A DNA stretch of 64,000 nucleotides from Paramarasmius palmivorus (taxonomy: Eukaryota > Basidiomycota > Agaricomycetes > Agaricales > Marasmiaceae), in contig JAYKXP010000056.1 in assembly GCA_037176845.1 (NCBI GenBank), positions 1 to 64,000 of the forward strand, given 5' to 3'. Shown piece by piece: positions 35,274 to 46,604 of this stretch. Every line of letters starts with the position of its first letter. The stretch's first letter is position 1. The notes below the pieces were generated by a model. The model did no database searches, had not been told where the DNA came from, and worked only from the letters and a program-made list of their open reading frames with translations. The position numbers were made by a program, and so were the translations under genes.

Positions 35274-37289
35274 TTATATCGAAAACACCACACCCAACAT
35301 GGCTGAAAGCGCGATCACTGCATTCCCTATGCGTATCGAAGTCGCTCCATTGGAGTTATCCTCTTGCTTTGCGTTGAGGTTGCTGCTATCTGAGCTAGCA
35401 GTGGAACGCAAAGAGGTCGTGACCTTGTTAGGTAAACTGGAGGTCGCAGGAGTGCTCGTTGGTGCTGTGGTGGGGGTAGTAGGTGGAACCTCGGAGCTGG
35501 AAGAAGCTGCAGATGCAAAAAGCAAGTTCCATGAATAAGAGACACTAGACAGGCAACGAACGACTCACTTTGAAGGCCAGCACCAGTACTACTTGAGCTG
35601 CCACTCGCTGCTCCGCCTCCGGAGGTACCATCTTGACCAGGAGTCAGGGAAAGAGCACCGAAAACTGGGAGTACGTTCTGAAGGAGATGCAATTGAGAAA
35701 CATCATTCACACAACGCGCACAAGACTTACTTTAAAAGCGGCTTTCAGCTCCGGATAATACTTGATGGCCTTCGACATGGTCAGGTTGTTCGTTTCGTGT
35801 GCAAGAAGGATGGCTCCAACCTATCCGAACCGTCAGTCCGAACTTGAAGATGGCGTACCTAGCCCTGGTTGACTCACGTTCTGGAATTCACCACCTTGAG
35901 CAAGTTGAATGAAATCCTCGTAATTCTTCTCGATAGCGAGGGGATCTGCTTTGTCGGTACCAGGAACGGGAATGGTGTCATCGGTATCGTACTTCCACAG
36001 AACGGTACGGAGACCGAGAGCGGCGGCAATAGCTCGGATTCGATCATCGATATCGCCTTGAGGAGGCTTATTGTCGAGGGTTAGTATCTGAACAGGCCCG
36101 AATAAAACTTGCCCTTACTCGGAAACATTTGGTCTCGACACCAGTAATCAGTTTGATGGCCTCCATCTGTTGAAAGGTTATGACCATTCACGACTACTAC
36201 GTCTATAACCAGACTTACGGCTATTCAGGATAATCAGAAGTCAGTTCATTTGACTTGATTGAAGTACTTACTATACCAGATTTCAGCGAACGCTTGCTCA
36301 TCTGTAAGTCCAGTCACTGCAAGGTCATGTGTCAGTTTATATACTTTATGCACCAAATTAGCTCACTCACTGGGGTTATGAGACCAGGTGTCTTAACCAA
36401 TGCCGCTCAGCCTCTGCTACAATGTCCGTAAAATATACGAGAACTCACGAACGCAAATTTCATGTCCTATGACATGATGTTAGATGACATAGCTGGTAAG
36501 GAGTAAAATACAATAATCACCATCTTCAGCGGCGCGTTTCGCTTGTAGAGGCCAGTTAAAAACGTTGCTTCCAATGAAGAACATAGCTTGGGGTAACAGC
36601 TCAGCCGCCCAACTGAGTATCGATAAATTATTGGTGCAACTTACTCGCTTTTTGATTTTGACTGGTTAGATAATCGTAGAACTGATTATGCCCGCAATTA
36701 GGTCCATCGTCGAACCCATATCCAAGGGTGGAAGCCTGTATAATGAAGGAACATTAGCGGAATCCCCAAAATAGTAAAAGAGCAACGCACAGCTGGGATC
36801 AGATCCACATCAGAAGGCACTCCCGGTGCTTTTGCCACAGTGCATCCAGTTGCCGTCCACCAACAGTCGGGATCGTTGCCACTATCATAGGTCTTGATCG
36901 TCTTGGTGATGTCTCCCTGTGATTCTTAATGATTCCAGTGTTCGATAATGAACAATATGGTTCCGCACCTTGGAAGCGATCTTCGGAATAGAACCTATAA
37001 TCTCGTTATACTTTGCGCGAGCAGCCTCATCTCCGGGGATAATAGAGGCTATACTCCAAGTAGAGGGGAAGTTTGAAGCTTGTCCAGCAATGGGGGGATA
37101 CGTGTAGGCAGTGCATTGTTGTTCGGGATCTACAAAAGAGAGTGGCTCAGTCTGACTGGCAGAAACCCAGAAACCGTGGAACACACCGGAAATTGCGGAT
37201 TGTTCTGCTACCGTATTGAGTTCGGCAGCTGAAACATACTCTAGCAGGGATACCAGAACCACTGCAATTAGGGACTGTTTGGCAAACAT
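35274..37289 (-). CDS. chitin deacetylase, secreted, GPI-anchor type
   Basis: I resolve 13 exons, total 452 aa: 37289-36969, 36916-36791, 36735-36645, 36586-36521, 36466-36449, 36391-36371, 36316-36272, 36220-36219, 36166-36119, 36066-35878, 35820-35731, 35677-35569, 35506-35274. A signal peptide is visible (MFAKQSLIAVVLVSLLEYVSA). The polysaccharide deacetylase (NodB) motifs are LGYGFDDGPNCGHN (motif 1, catalytic and metal Asp), EICVHTWSHNP (motif 2, H-x-W-S-H), RPPQGDIDDRIR (motif 3), LWKYDTDD (motif 4) and AILLAHETNN (motif 5). Asn/Ser/Thr-rich sequence and a final hydrophobic tail (VIALSAMLGVVFSI) fit GPI anchoring to the plasma membrane or wall. It would convert cell-wall chitin to chitosan, as characterised basidiomycete enzymes do. 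Motif 3 has Gln where Phe or Tyr is usual (PPQGD). Confidence 0.9.
36219..36220 (-). other. predicted 2-nt micro-exon of the chitin deacetylase gene
   Basis: Between two normal-sized introns (36271-36221, 51 nt, and 36218-36167, 52 nt), each with a GTAAGT donor and an AG acceptor, lie two bases, CC on the coding strand. They complete an A from the previous exon to ACC (Thr), giving IWYTMEAIKL, which matches the family pattern. Skipping them shifts the frame. Confidence 0.6.
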
Positions 37290-38650
37290 GTGAGGCTGAT
37301 GTACTGTCAGACTTTGACTACGACGAGGGAGGCAGCACTCACCAAAAGAGGGGAAGTTGAAACTTCAAAAGAGTGTGAGAGTCCGACAGCGGAAAGAGGA
37401 ACAGGATGTTGCGGTCAGTGGTAAACCCATCATATTATATGGCAGGTCGGCCAGGGGAACATGCCAGATGGCAACGCCTATCAAAAGCGCCCGCCAAGAG
37501 ATTGTACTGCTGTTTCGAGTCATTTATTTGCCCGAAACGGCGCCAGAAGTGAATTGAGACCAGTTGAATCTCAGCCGGAAGTGGACCGAACAATTGAACG
37601 GAAGAGCGCCTCCGTTACACGAGAAAGTGAACAATGACGCCTAAAGAATTGTCTGTCAGGTGGAAACTCTGAGAATCAGCATCGGGAAAGCGGTCACAGA
37701 ACGCCGTCGAGCGAGTGGAAACGGGGATTATCGGCTTCAAAAATTCGTGAAACCAGGATGTGAACGAGAAGCGCCGCCAGGAAAAACAACAGCCGGTTTT
37801 GCGAGTCTTGGCCTTGCGCCCGACTCCGAAAGCCCGTAAGCCTCACGTTAACGGTCAGAAATTATTAGATACTTGCCTTTCGTTCTTATGTCCACAGAAA
37901 GTTAAACCTACAGAAATCAATGGTTGCGAGTCATGGGCGTCAAGATATGACACGAATCTAGGAACAGATGGCTATCAGCCGTGGAAAACAAACCAGATCA
38001 CCATCCAATTTCCTAGAAGCTTTTGTCGTCACTGGCCAGCATTGTGCTTGATGCAGAAAGCGTTCGACTACTTTACCTACTAAAAGTTATTGAGACTGAC
38101 ATTCCCGAAGGAAAATCTCCAGAGGAAACATGCAGAGGCCAGAATTCGGGTTCGATCATAGTGGTGAAAGGAGGTTTTATTTTCTCGGGTCATGATCAGG
38201 AACCGTGATGTCGGATTTTGCCGAACCCCTAACCTCTGACCTCCTTCAAATGAGTCTGTTCGTTCAGAATCCAGATTTGCCTATTACCAGTAGATATTCG
38301 ACAGAAGCCCGAAGACGAGGAAGTTGCTGGTGTCCGAGTCAAATCTATCGTGTTAGTATTGACCACGCTGGCAGGTGATCCTGATGTACTATCAATGCGT
38401 CACTACGAATGTCTTCTAGATCTAACTCTGACGACCAAGTTTCTGTCACTCCCATCTAAGAACATTCTCGTCGCTAAGCACCTACCGCCTTAGTCAGATG
38501 TCTATCCATCGACGCTGGGCTGTACAATCATCCCGTTCAGAGTTACCAAACTTTGACTGATCCTTGGTTAACAGCCGCTTGAGTACATATAAATCCCTAT
38601 CAGAACGCAGCATATTTTCCTCACCTACACCCCCACAAAAAAAGAACACG
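37290..38650. other. intergenic between divergent genes
   Basis: No gene recognised; short frames only (for example 37760-38083). A TATA-like ATATAAAT at about 38587 lies some 60 bp upstream of the small membrane protein start. A single telomere-like CCCCTAACC occurs at about 38226. Confidence 0.45.
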
Positions 38651-39091
38651 ATGGATCAACCGGCACACGCATACGATCCGCCTCCAACATACTCGCATAT
38701 TGATAATCTCGACGCGAGCCAGCATCACGACATATCGTCTTCATCAGATATCTGGAACGAGGATTTTCAGCCTTCCACGTACAATGACATTTTTGCCACT
38801 CATCAAAACCCGACTCATTACAACCACCCCCATCATCACCGACATCCGTCGACGCCACTCATAGAATTCCCAATTCCACCACCTCGGCCTATATTGGAAG
38901 ACAATGATTCTTTTCTGGATTCATCGCGACGTGAAGATAGCGTCACAAACGATTCTCCATACAAGGCGCTACTCTTTTTACTCCTTACAATGGGATTTTT
39001 TGCGGGCTTTGTGTGGTATCTCGGCCCAGCCACTGATAGAAATGATCCACACGGTTGGATAGGACCGCAATTTGGGAAGGACCACCACTGA
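38651..39091 (+). CDS. small single-pass membrane protein
   Basis: Single exon, 146 aa, starting at the ATG following a TATA-like box about 60 bp upstream. The first ~100 residues are hydrophilic, with DPPPTYSH (a PPxY-type motif able to bind WW domains), a His-rich run NHPHHHRHPS and acidic patches. One hydrophobic segment, ALLFLLLTMGFFAGFVWYLG, lies near residues 110-130 and is followed by a short polar tail. No signal peptide is present, so a type II or tail-anchored orientation is likely. I do not recognise the family. The PPxY motif raises the possibility of recruiting a Rsp5-type ubiquitin ligase, which is inference only. Confidence 0.6.
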   Translation: MDQPAHAYDPPPTYSHIDNLDASQHHDISSSSDIWNEDFQPSTYNDIFATHQNPTHYNHPHHHRHPSTPLIEFPIPPPRPILEDNDSFLDSSRREDSVTNDSPYKALLFLLLTMGFFAGFVWYLGPATDRNDPHGWIGPQFGKDHH

Positions 39092-39400
39092 CTGAAAAGT
39101 ACAACTGCAGGTACGTAGCTCGTGAAAATCATTAATCCGAATAGTTCATTTCCTAAACAGAATGCTATAATGGTGAAGGACACTGTACCAGTATCAAATC
39201 AGTATCCCGCTTTGGCTTCCAACATTGTATGATTATCATTTCCCTATTTATCTGTAGCAGAGTTCACGCACTAGTAGATGAGATTCTCATGTAAACTGTA
39301 TGTCTAATAGTAATTATAAGTCGAAGCCTAACAAGCGACATTTGACAATCGACTGTCCACCATTGACAATTGGCTCGATCATCCGGCAACCGTGACATCA

Positions 39401-39490
39401 GCTGGGATGGCCGAGTCGTTAAGGCGAGTGATTTGAATTACCAATATCACTTGGTGTTTCACCGCGTAGGTTCAAATCCTGCTCCCAGCG
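39401..39490 (+). tRNA. tRNA-Ser (UGA) with 8-nt intron
   Basis: Acceptor arms GCTGGGA and TCCCAGC pair fully. The D-arm (TGGCCGAG...GGCG) is of the Ser/Leu type. An extended variable arm GGTG-TTT-CACC and a T-arm with the GTTCAAAT-type loop are present. The anticodon stem AGTGA/TCACT leaves the loop TTTGAA plus an inserted TTACCAAT, so the anticodon is TGA with an 8-nt intron after position 37. Confidence 0.85.
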
Positions 39491-39727
39491 TTTTTATTCG
39501 ATTTTTTACGTCTCCTTTGCTCCAAACCACATATACGCTCCTTCTTTCAGCATCGATATCCCGGGCCACTGTGGTTACTGAATTATGCAGCTGGGATATA
39601 CAATAGGTCGATAAATTTACACGGGTCCCTGGGTCTAAAAAAATTGTTATCTATGCTCAATGTTATCTTATCCGAAAGTTCAACTCTCAACGTGATCGTT
39701 ATCAAAGTTCGTTGATCTCAAACCACC

Positions 39728-41417
39728 ATGACCACTCGTACCATCGTTGACCTGTAAGTCTTTCAGTTTCTGCGAGAATTCCTATTCACTCCGGCACACA
39801 GCCCAGCAACAACCCACGACTTTCTTTTTCGCGACTTATCTTTCAACGATCTCTTCAGCTACTCCAAGGTCTCCAAAGCTGCCCATATCGCAGTCCAGGA
39901 ATTCTACCGTCGTGCTCTCCGAATTGAGAACATTCTTCTTCCCTACTTTTCCCTCGAAGATATTCGGTGCTTCCGTATTATTCAGTACGTCTATGGCGTG
40001 CTAATATCAGGGTCCACCGCTTTATCCTTCTTCGAACGACAAGTCTACCCGAGATCCGACCTAGATCTCTATGTAAACGTCAAATACTGCACCATCCTCA
40101 TGGATTTTCTCGTCAGCGCAGGTTACCATTTTCATCCCTACATATCCGAGTTCAAGCAGCAGCCGTTCAACTTGCAACGCGCAATTGAAGAGGCTATCGA
40201 GCGATTCGAGGCCCCGGACCCTGTCTTTGGCGTGCAGCAAAATGCAGTGCCAAGATACAGTATTGCTGGGATGGTAGATGTGTTTACGTTTACCAGAGAT
40301 GATGGGAGAAAGGTGGAGGTTATCGTGTGCGAGTCGAACCCGATCAAGGTGATTTTGGGATACCACTCCAGTACGTGATTTGCCTGCTTTCTTATCCTCT
40401 TTTCTCATTCGAATTCTAGCCGTTGTAATGAACGTCATCTCCTACACACATGCTATCTCCCTCTACCCCCGCTCAACATTCAGGGAACGCATCTCGCTAC
40501 GAAACGGTCGTCTTCGCGAACGTGAAGCCAAAGCACATAGAGCCAGGATGAAATACCAAGGTAGAGGTTGGCACATGATTAACACAGTAGATCCGATGAC
40601 TGCCCTCGATTATAATACCGATCTTCACATGTTCACGCGATATATTGGCGACGAACAGTGTTGGACCGTTGAGCTTCCACCTGTGGAAGACTTAGTCGAG
40701 GCCGAGCCAGGTTTAGGAAGGAAGGAGTTCTTGATGGCACAATCATGGAAGCTGGAGTATATCAATCAGAGGGATGCGCGCACGAGCATGAGGGTTCTTT
40801 CAAGTCCGAGGTTGAAGCAGGCGTATTGTCTTGCTCCGGAACTTTGGGATGAGCTGTTGGATTCTCCAATGTTTGGCGCTGTCGATGAGGATGCTGACGA
40901 AGATGACGAGGGCGAGCAGTCATCGTACGTCATTCTTACTTTCATCGGTCATCATTTTAAAGGCTTCTTGTTCTTAGCCTTGACAACGAACTGCATGACA
41001 TTGTATCGTCGATTATGGCCGAACCTCGCGAGGAATACATACGGGATATACTCTTAGATGAGGTTGCTCAGATCGTCGCGCACTACCCCGAATGGGCGAT
41101 ACCCTCTTCGCATGCTGTGCAACTTCTATACGATTGTTTAGAAGATGTGTTCGACACGCTGGTTAGGAAGCCCCGAGTGCGCATGCTTACCGTTTCCAGG
41201 ATTAATTTGACTAACGATGTAATAATAGCTCGAATTGAATTTCTGGCAATCGACTGCCGGTTTCATATGGCTGAATGTTACCATTGTACTTCCCCAGAGC
41301 CGGCGTACAGGTAGAAGTAGAAATGGAGGGAATACCGCAACAATCAGGGTCAAGGATGATGTTCGTCAAACGTTGTACAACTATCAGATTCGGCTCGATG
41401 TAGTTACAGAATTGTAG
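39728..41417 (+). CDS. F-box-like/nucleotidyltransferase-fold protein
   Basis: Five exons (39728-39753, 39802-40370, 40420-40924, 40978-41176, 41229-41417) join in frame to 495 aa; the last intron contains a good CTAAC branch site. The N-terminus (LFRDLSFNDLFSYSKVSKAA) resembles a degenerate F-box helix pair. At about residues 80-105 lies VLISGSTALSFFERQVYPRS followed by DLDLYVN: the GS plus D-x-D arrangement of the nucleotidyltransferase fold, known in a lineage-expanded agaricomycete family. The remainder is conserved-looking but unassigned, with an acidic run DEDADEDDEGE. Whether it transfers nucleotides is unknown; many family members may be catalytically inactive. Confidence 0.6.
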
Positions 41418-41777
41418 TGGTGTTTACAGGACTGCGTGCGCTGCGAACGAGATTACGTCGCCAGATCAGATCATAAACCGTAGTTTACCCTTGGACTTGT
41501 TCAGCTTTAGACGTCTGACAATCCATGCCGAGACTTGTATTCGCCGATAGCTATTCACGTGAGGACAGATACCTAATTATTGTCACGCTAGCGACGATAA
41601 ACGAGGGTGGAGTCCAAATTGTGCTTGGGCTCTTTGACCACCTATAGGTCTGGTCCATCAGCGAATCAATTGTCGATGACTATGAGCGGCGACCTCAACG
41701 GTTTTGATCAAGGGTTATTTACACCAAGTGCCACAAGAAAGACCAATCTTGTAAACGAACAGTCTCGTCGAACACAT
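41418..41777. other. intergenic, convergent 3' flanks
   Basis: Between the 3' ends of the nucleotidyltransferase-like gene and SDR gene A. Nothing recognised. Confidence 0.5.
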
Positions 41778-42979
41778 TCAATCGAAGTAACTTCCGCCGT
41801 TTACGTTGATCTGCAAATCAGAAGTTTCGTTCAAGTTAGTATCAATGTGAATAGCAAAACACTTTAGACTCACACTTTGTCCTAATAACCATCGTTTACC
41901 AGACGTAAGTACTATGGGATTTCATTTCGTAAACACTTACCAGTGATAAAGCTCGATTCTTTGGATGCAATGAAAGAAACGATCCCCGCTATATCCACAG
42001 GCTGCCCAGATCTTCCGGATGGGACGTTTTCCCACTATTCATTGGATGATTAAAACACGGTTCACAGATCATACAGACGGACTCACGGTAGTCATAGACA
42101 TTGATGGATCCAACTTTGCATGAGCATCCGCTGCCTGCATGGCTGTAATGTTGCGGCGTAAGCAAAAGTAGTTAGCGATCCCAAAAGACGCACCCAAAGC
42201 GGTAACGACTGCCCCTAGTTCATAACTCGAGTTAGATGAAACATATTTAAGCTCGAGGCCGTATGACACGTAACATACCAGGAGCATACGCATTGACTGT
42301 AATGCCGTACTTGCCCATTTCCCAGGCAACACTCTGCGTCATTCCACGGATCGCAAACTTCGTTGCACAATAAGCCATCATGTTTTTGACTCCCTGTTTG
42401 CCAGCTTCCGAAGATGCACCAATGATACGCCCACCGCGACCTTGCTTGATCATCTGAATTGCTGCGTACTTGTAGCAGAAGAAAGTACCACGAGCGTTGA
42501 TAGCAAACGTGCGTTCCCAAATATCGATTGACACTAGGTTCCATAAATCATCAGCGATATGACTGAAGCCATCCGAAAAAATTTTAGGCCCTACTTTCGA
42601 GCATAGGAAGTACCGGGCAAATCCCTGCGTTAGCTACCATCTTAAAATTGGTTCCAAATGATCAACCAGCCAATCACAGAGAAATTGAGAAGAAACTCAC
42701 AACGTCCAGTCCTCCTAGTACCTGTGCAACTGTTTCTACCATCCTTTGCACCTCATCTTCGCTGGATACATCGGCTGTAACCACCACTGTCCTCTTTCCT
42801 ATGTCTTGGATTTCTTTCTCGACCTCTTTTAGCTGATCTATCTTCGCTGCAATATCGTTGAGAGCAATATCGAATCCATCTTGAGCCAACCGCAGCGCAA
42901 TCGCTTTCCCTATGCCTTGAGAGCTACCTGTAATCAAGGCGACACCTGTTCCTGTGTAGGGCGAAATTGGGGATGACAT
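41778..42979 (-). CDS. short-chain dehydrogenase/reductase A (acetoin/diacetyl reductase-like)
   Basis: Eight exons (42979-42701, 42640-42595, 42533-42279, 42214-42194, 42142-42087, 42034-41941, 41881-41874, 41810-41778) give 263 aa. Classical SDR features: TGSSQGIGKA (cofactor TGxxxGxG), DV at strand 4, MVANAGIC (NAG), catalytic Ser in IIGASSEAG and Tyr/Lys in MAYCATKFA, and the PG motif YAPG. The end, ITGQSINVNGGSYFD, is typical of fungal acetoin/diacetyl reductase-like SDRs. The real substrate is not determinable. All catalytic residues are present, so the gene appears intact. Substitutions relative to B-D around residue 195 (GAVVTALAMQAADA instead of GAIDTEL) change the substrate loop. 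First of four tandem paralogues. Confidence 0.85.
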
Positions 42980-43433
42980 GGTAGTTAGTCAAAGAATGAT
43001 GGACGGTCCCCGTTGGCCCACATAGCCTATATATGAAAAAAAAAAACCGGACGGAGATGAAGTCCATTTCACTACATCCCAGGCGAACGCTACCTTGCCA
43101 AAAATGAAGAGCAGGAAAATGCCAAGTTTGAACGCCCAGCGCTCAGACACTCCGATTTGAATCGCAAGACGTAATACGTTCGTGAAACGCAGACGGTCTA
43201 GAAGCTAGAAGGACGCGTGTTAGTGGTATCGATCATATTCCGAATCGCGGAGTGCAAGAAGCCGAGTCCAGATCCAAACAGTGGCCGAGACTAGTCTTAC
43301 CAAACTGCTTACTACTGGAGTAAGGAATTACTATACTATTTCTTGTTATTTCATTTCTCCGCAATACAGGCTTGTACAATTCGGAACGAAAAGTGCTTGC
43401 CAACTATCCAGGACCATGGCTCGATTCCTAGTA
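42980..43433. other. upstream region of SDR A
   Basis: Contains a short A-run near 43030 and no recognised coding sequence. It also holds the 3' flank of SDR B. Confidence 0.5.
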
Positions 43434-44625
43434 CTAGTCAAAGTATCTCCCACCATTAACGCTAATCTAAAGCACATAGTGCATATTAGCATTAAGACAA
43501 ATCTGATCATGGTAGCACTCACACTTTGTCCTAGGCCCACTTTGGTTAGCTACTTTAATAAGATAAGTTTAAAGACGACTTACCTGTGATAAAGGTAGAT
43601 TCTTTGGAAGCAATGAACGACACAAGAGCGGCTACTTCTTCCGGTGCCCCAAATCTTCCAGATGGGTTATCGGTCCACTTGATACACCGTCAATACACGG
43701 AAATGATTGGTTGGCTTGAAAGACTTACATTTTCCCGAGTTACAGAGGGATTGATCTTTTGGTGGTCTTCAACCAATTGTGTAACTACAAGTCGTAGGAG
43801 TCAATGGGAACTAGAATCGATTCATTATTTGTGCTACGCACCCATATCTGTTTCAATCGCCCCTGTACGTCGATGTAGGTACCGCGACATTGCCTTCGGA
43901 AACAGATGAATGGATGTTACATACCAGGAGCGTATGCATTGACCGTTATTCCATACTTGCTCACTTCCCACGCAGCGCTCTGTGTCATGCCCCGTATTGC
44001 GAACTTGGTCGCACTATAAGCCATGGAGTGAATCCTGCCTTGTTTCCCAGCTGCCGAGCATGCGCCGATTATACGTCCTCCACATCCTTGCTTGATCATT
44101 TGAATCGACGCGTATTTGTAGCATAAAAAGGTCCCGCGAGAGTTGACGGCAAATGTGCGATCCCAAAGGTCGGCAGACACTAGGAAAAGCAGACATAAGT
44201 GTGACCAAAAAGGTACGAGGCAAATGAAAGGTGTACTTTCAGTCATAGGTGAAACCGGACAGATCCCCGCATTGGCTACCATCTATGTAGGGCCGGCGGG
44301 CAACGAGTTAGCACAACTCTCTAACAACGATCATCGAAACAAAGGGGAAACTCACAACATCCAAGCTCCCAAGCTCCTGGACAACCTTATCCACCATATT
44401 CTTTACTTCGTCTTCGTTCGAAACATCTGCTGTAACTACTACTGTTCTCTTTCCCAACCCCTGAATCTCCTTCTCTACCTCTTCTAGTTGACCGAGCTTC
44501 GATGATATATCGTTGAGAGCAACGTCGAATCCATCTCGTGCCAAGCGAAGAGCAATCGCTTTCCCGATACCTTGAGCACACCCCGTAACGAGTGCGACGC
44601 CAGTTCCGGAATACTGCGAGGACAT
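43434..44625 (-). CDS. short-chain dehydrogenase/reductase B
   Basis: Eight exons (44625-44356, 44282-44237, 44179-43925, 43862-43842, 43784-43729, 43677-43584, 43531-43524, 43466-43434), 260 aa. Exon sizes match gene A except for a slightly shorter first exon. Start chosen at MSSQYSGTG by alignment with the paralogues; an in-frame ATG eight codons upstream (44649) is possible. Motifs: TGCAQGIGKA, MVANAGIC, Ser in IIGACSAAG, Tyr/Lys in MAYSATKFA, YAPGAIETDM, and terminal SISVNGGRYFD. All catalytic residues are present. A cytosolic NAD(P)H-dependent reductase of small carbonyl compounds is the likely role. Same strand and spacing as A and C, each with its own upstream region. Confidence 0.85.
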
Positions 44626-45012
44626 GGTGGTATCAGGAAGGAATTCCAATCTTTACGTACGAAGAAAATTCGAGTGCCTTCGGCTTCGGAACCATGCTGA
44701 GGAAGCTTCGTTAATTCCGAGGAGGAACGATAAAAAACAAACATGCATATGGAGCATTAGGGAAAGAGGTTTTGCTCCCATGACCCGGTCATGCAGGGTA
44801 GTTTGCCCCACAACATCGATGATCGAATGCTCACAGGCATAACCGGAAAGGATCAGTCACGGGACGGAGAGGCAATATACTGGTGTGGGTACTTTCGCCT
44901 CGGACATGTTCATCGTAGGGGGCTCACCGCGGGCCTATTCGCAGAAAATGATTCTCACTGACTCTTGAATTGGTAGCTTGCATTTTGTACAACATATCGG
45001 AGTCGATAACAC
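44626..45012. other. upstream region of SDR B, part of the duplicated block
   Basis: No gene. Its right part (about 44880-45012) is closely repeated at about 49900-50020, and the part next to the SDR B start resembles 49610-49680. Confidence 0.6.
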
Positions 45013-46195
45013 CTAGTCAAAGTACCATCCACCGTCCACATTTAACTGGACAGTCAAATGAGTGATTAGGCGTGTTCTCCGCTATGTGGGTTCGCACGTA
45101 CCGTTTGGCCTGTTGAAAGATGATTAGCATAGGATACGAGGAAATACAAGTTAAAGACTGATCAATAGCTCACCTGTGATAAAACTTGAATCTTTCGACG
45201 CGACGAACGAAACGAGGGCCGCCACTTCTTCAGGGCTGCCAGGTCTTCCCGCTGGAGTATTGGAGATCTGAACGGATGTATAAGCCAACGACAAGGTCTA
45301 TTCCAGAAGCCTCACATTAACAGGAGCTGAAAAGGGTTCAATTTTCGTGAACTCTTCGCCTATTTTCCGAGCTAGATTTGGGTTTATCATTATGTGAAAT
45401 GAAAGCAACAATGTAAAAGGGATCGACGCACCGAGTTCCGTGTCGATTGCTCCTAAAATGCGCAGATGCTTTGTTAGTGCAACATCTTCGAAGCAGAAAC
45501 CCTAAACGTACCTGGGGCATATGCATTGACCGTGATCCCATATTTGGCTGCCTCCCACGCAGCACTCTGCGTCATCCCTCGTACAGCGAAATTGCTCGCA
45601 CTGTACGCCATCAAGTACTTGGCACCCTGTTTTCCAGCACCAGAGGAGGCCCCAATGATGCGGTCACCACGGCCTTGCTTGATCATCTGGATTGTAGCGT
45701 ATTTGTAGCAGAGGAATGTGCTACGCGAGTTTACTGCGAAGGTTTGTTCCCAAAGCTCGGTCGAAGCTAATAAGAAAAGGAGCGTGAAAAGGTATGAAAA
45801 GTGAAACAGGGAAGGGTGTACTTTCAACCATAGGCGCGGCTGTACAGATTCCTGCATTGACGACCATCTTAATTGAAACCGTTAGGACAATTCCTCGAGA
45901 GGTGACGATGACTTACGACATCCAATCCACCCAAAACCTCGACCACTTTCTCTATCATTTGCTTTACTTCATCTTCATTCGACACGTCCGCTGTAACCAC
46001 CGTTCTCTTTCCGATTGCCATAATCTCTTTCTCGACATCTTTGATTTGATCTGTCTTCGAACTGAGATCGTTAAGTGCAGCATCGAATCCATCTTGAGCC
46101 AAACGAAGCGCGATTGCCTTGCCGATACCTCGAGCACTTCCTGTAACCAGTGCGACGCCGGTTCCTGTATACGGGGAGATTGTAGTCGAGGTCAT
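45013..46195 (-). CDS. short-chain dehydrogenase/reductase C, catalytic lysine replaced
   Basis: Eight exons (46195-45917, 45867-45822, 45766-45512, 45452-45432, 45371-45316, 45267-45174, 45109-45102, 45045-45013) give 263 aa with an open frame throughout, ending QTLNVDGGWYFD. The cofactor motif TGSARGIGKA and catalytic Ser and Tyr remain, but the YxxxK Lys is Asn (MAYSASNFA; codon AAT at 45593-45591, where D has AAG). Other changes at conserved positions relative to D: NSRSTF for NSRGTF, GRGDRIIG for GRGGRIIG, and one Val lost from GKRTVVVTADV. The lysine is needed for cofactor positioning and proton relay in classical SDRs, so activity is doubtful. Probably a decaying duplicate, although a non-catalytic role is possible. 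Confidence 0.8.
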
Positions 46196-46604
46196 GGTGA
46201 CGATGAAAAAGATACTGGGTGTCGAGAGAACGACATAATCGTATGAGACAAAGAATAGAAGACCTGCCACACGCGGAAAAGTGAGAATGGCACTTGACGG
46301 TCGTGGCGGTATACCATGAATGAAATGAGGAATATGGTAGGTGGGTGTTTATTTTCTACCCTAACCCTAAACATCGCCATTATGTTCCCAGCACGTGCAC
46401 ATCAGCTCCGACATCGGAGGTCAAACACGACCCAGAATATTGAATTATGGTTATCGTTGCAAAAATTGGGCATACATTCAAGATTTTGTAAACGATTCAA
46501 GCCAAAATTCGATCCATGTTTCACTCTACCGGGCGGCCGCTCGCCCCTTCGTGACACAAGCAGAGAACTTCAAGTTCAAGTTGCCGTGCTGTGCTTGATT
46601 GTTT
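46196..46604. other. upstream region of SDR C and 3' flank of the GH76-like gene
   Basis: Holds the telobox/CACGTG module and no recognised coding sequence. Confidence 0.5.
46357..46398 (-). promoter_or_regulatory. telobox plus CACGTG module upstream of SDR C
   Basis: ACCCTAACCCTAAA at 46358-46371 and CACGTG at 46392-46397 lie about 165-200 bp upstream of the SDR C start. The same pair, with identical flanks TTCTACCCTAACC and TTCCCAGCACGTG, occurs upstream of SDR D. Telobox motifs can bind Myb-type telomere-repeat factors and CACGTG binds bHLH factors; the role here is inferred. Confidence 0.45.

Larger units (their letters stand above)
44590..46400. repeat. segmental duplication, left copy (SDR C block)
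   Basis: From the SDR B start region through SDR C and its upstream region, this block is repeated at about 49590-51485 with high identity in exons and introns. The right copy differs by a 37-bp deletion, a small insertion upstream of the start, and divergence at both ends. Boundaries are approximate. Confidence 0.75.
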
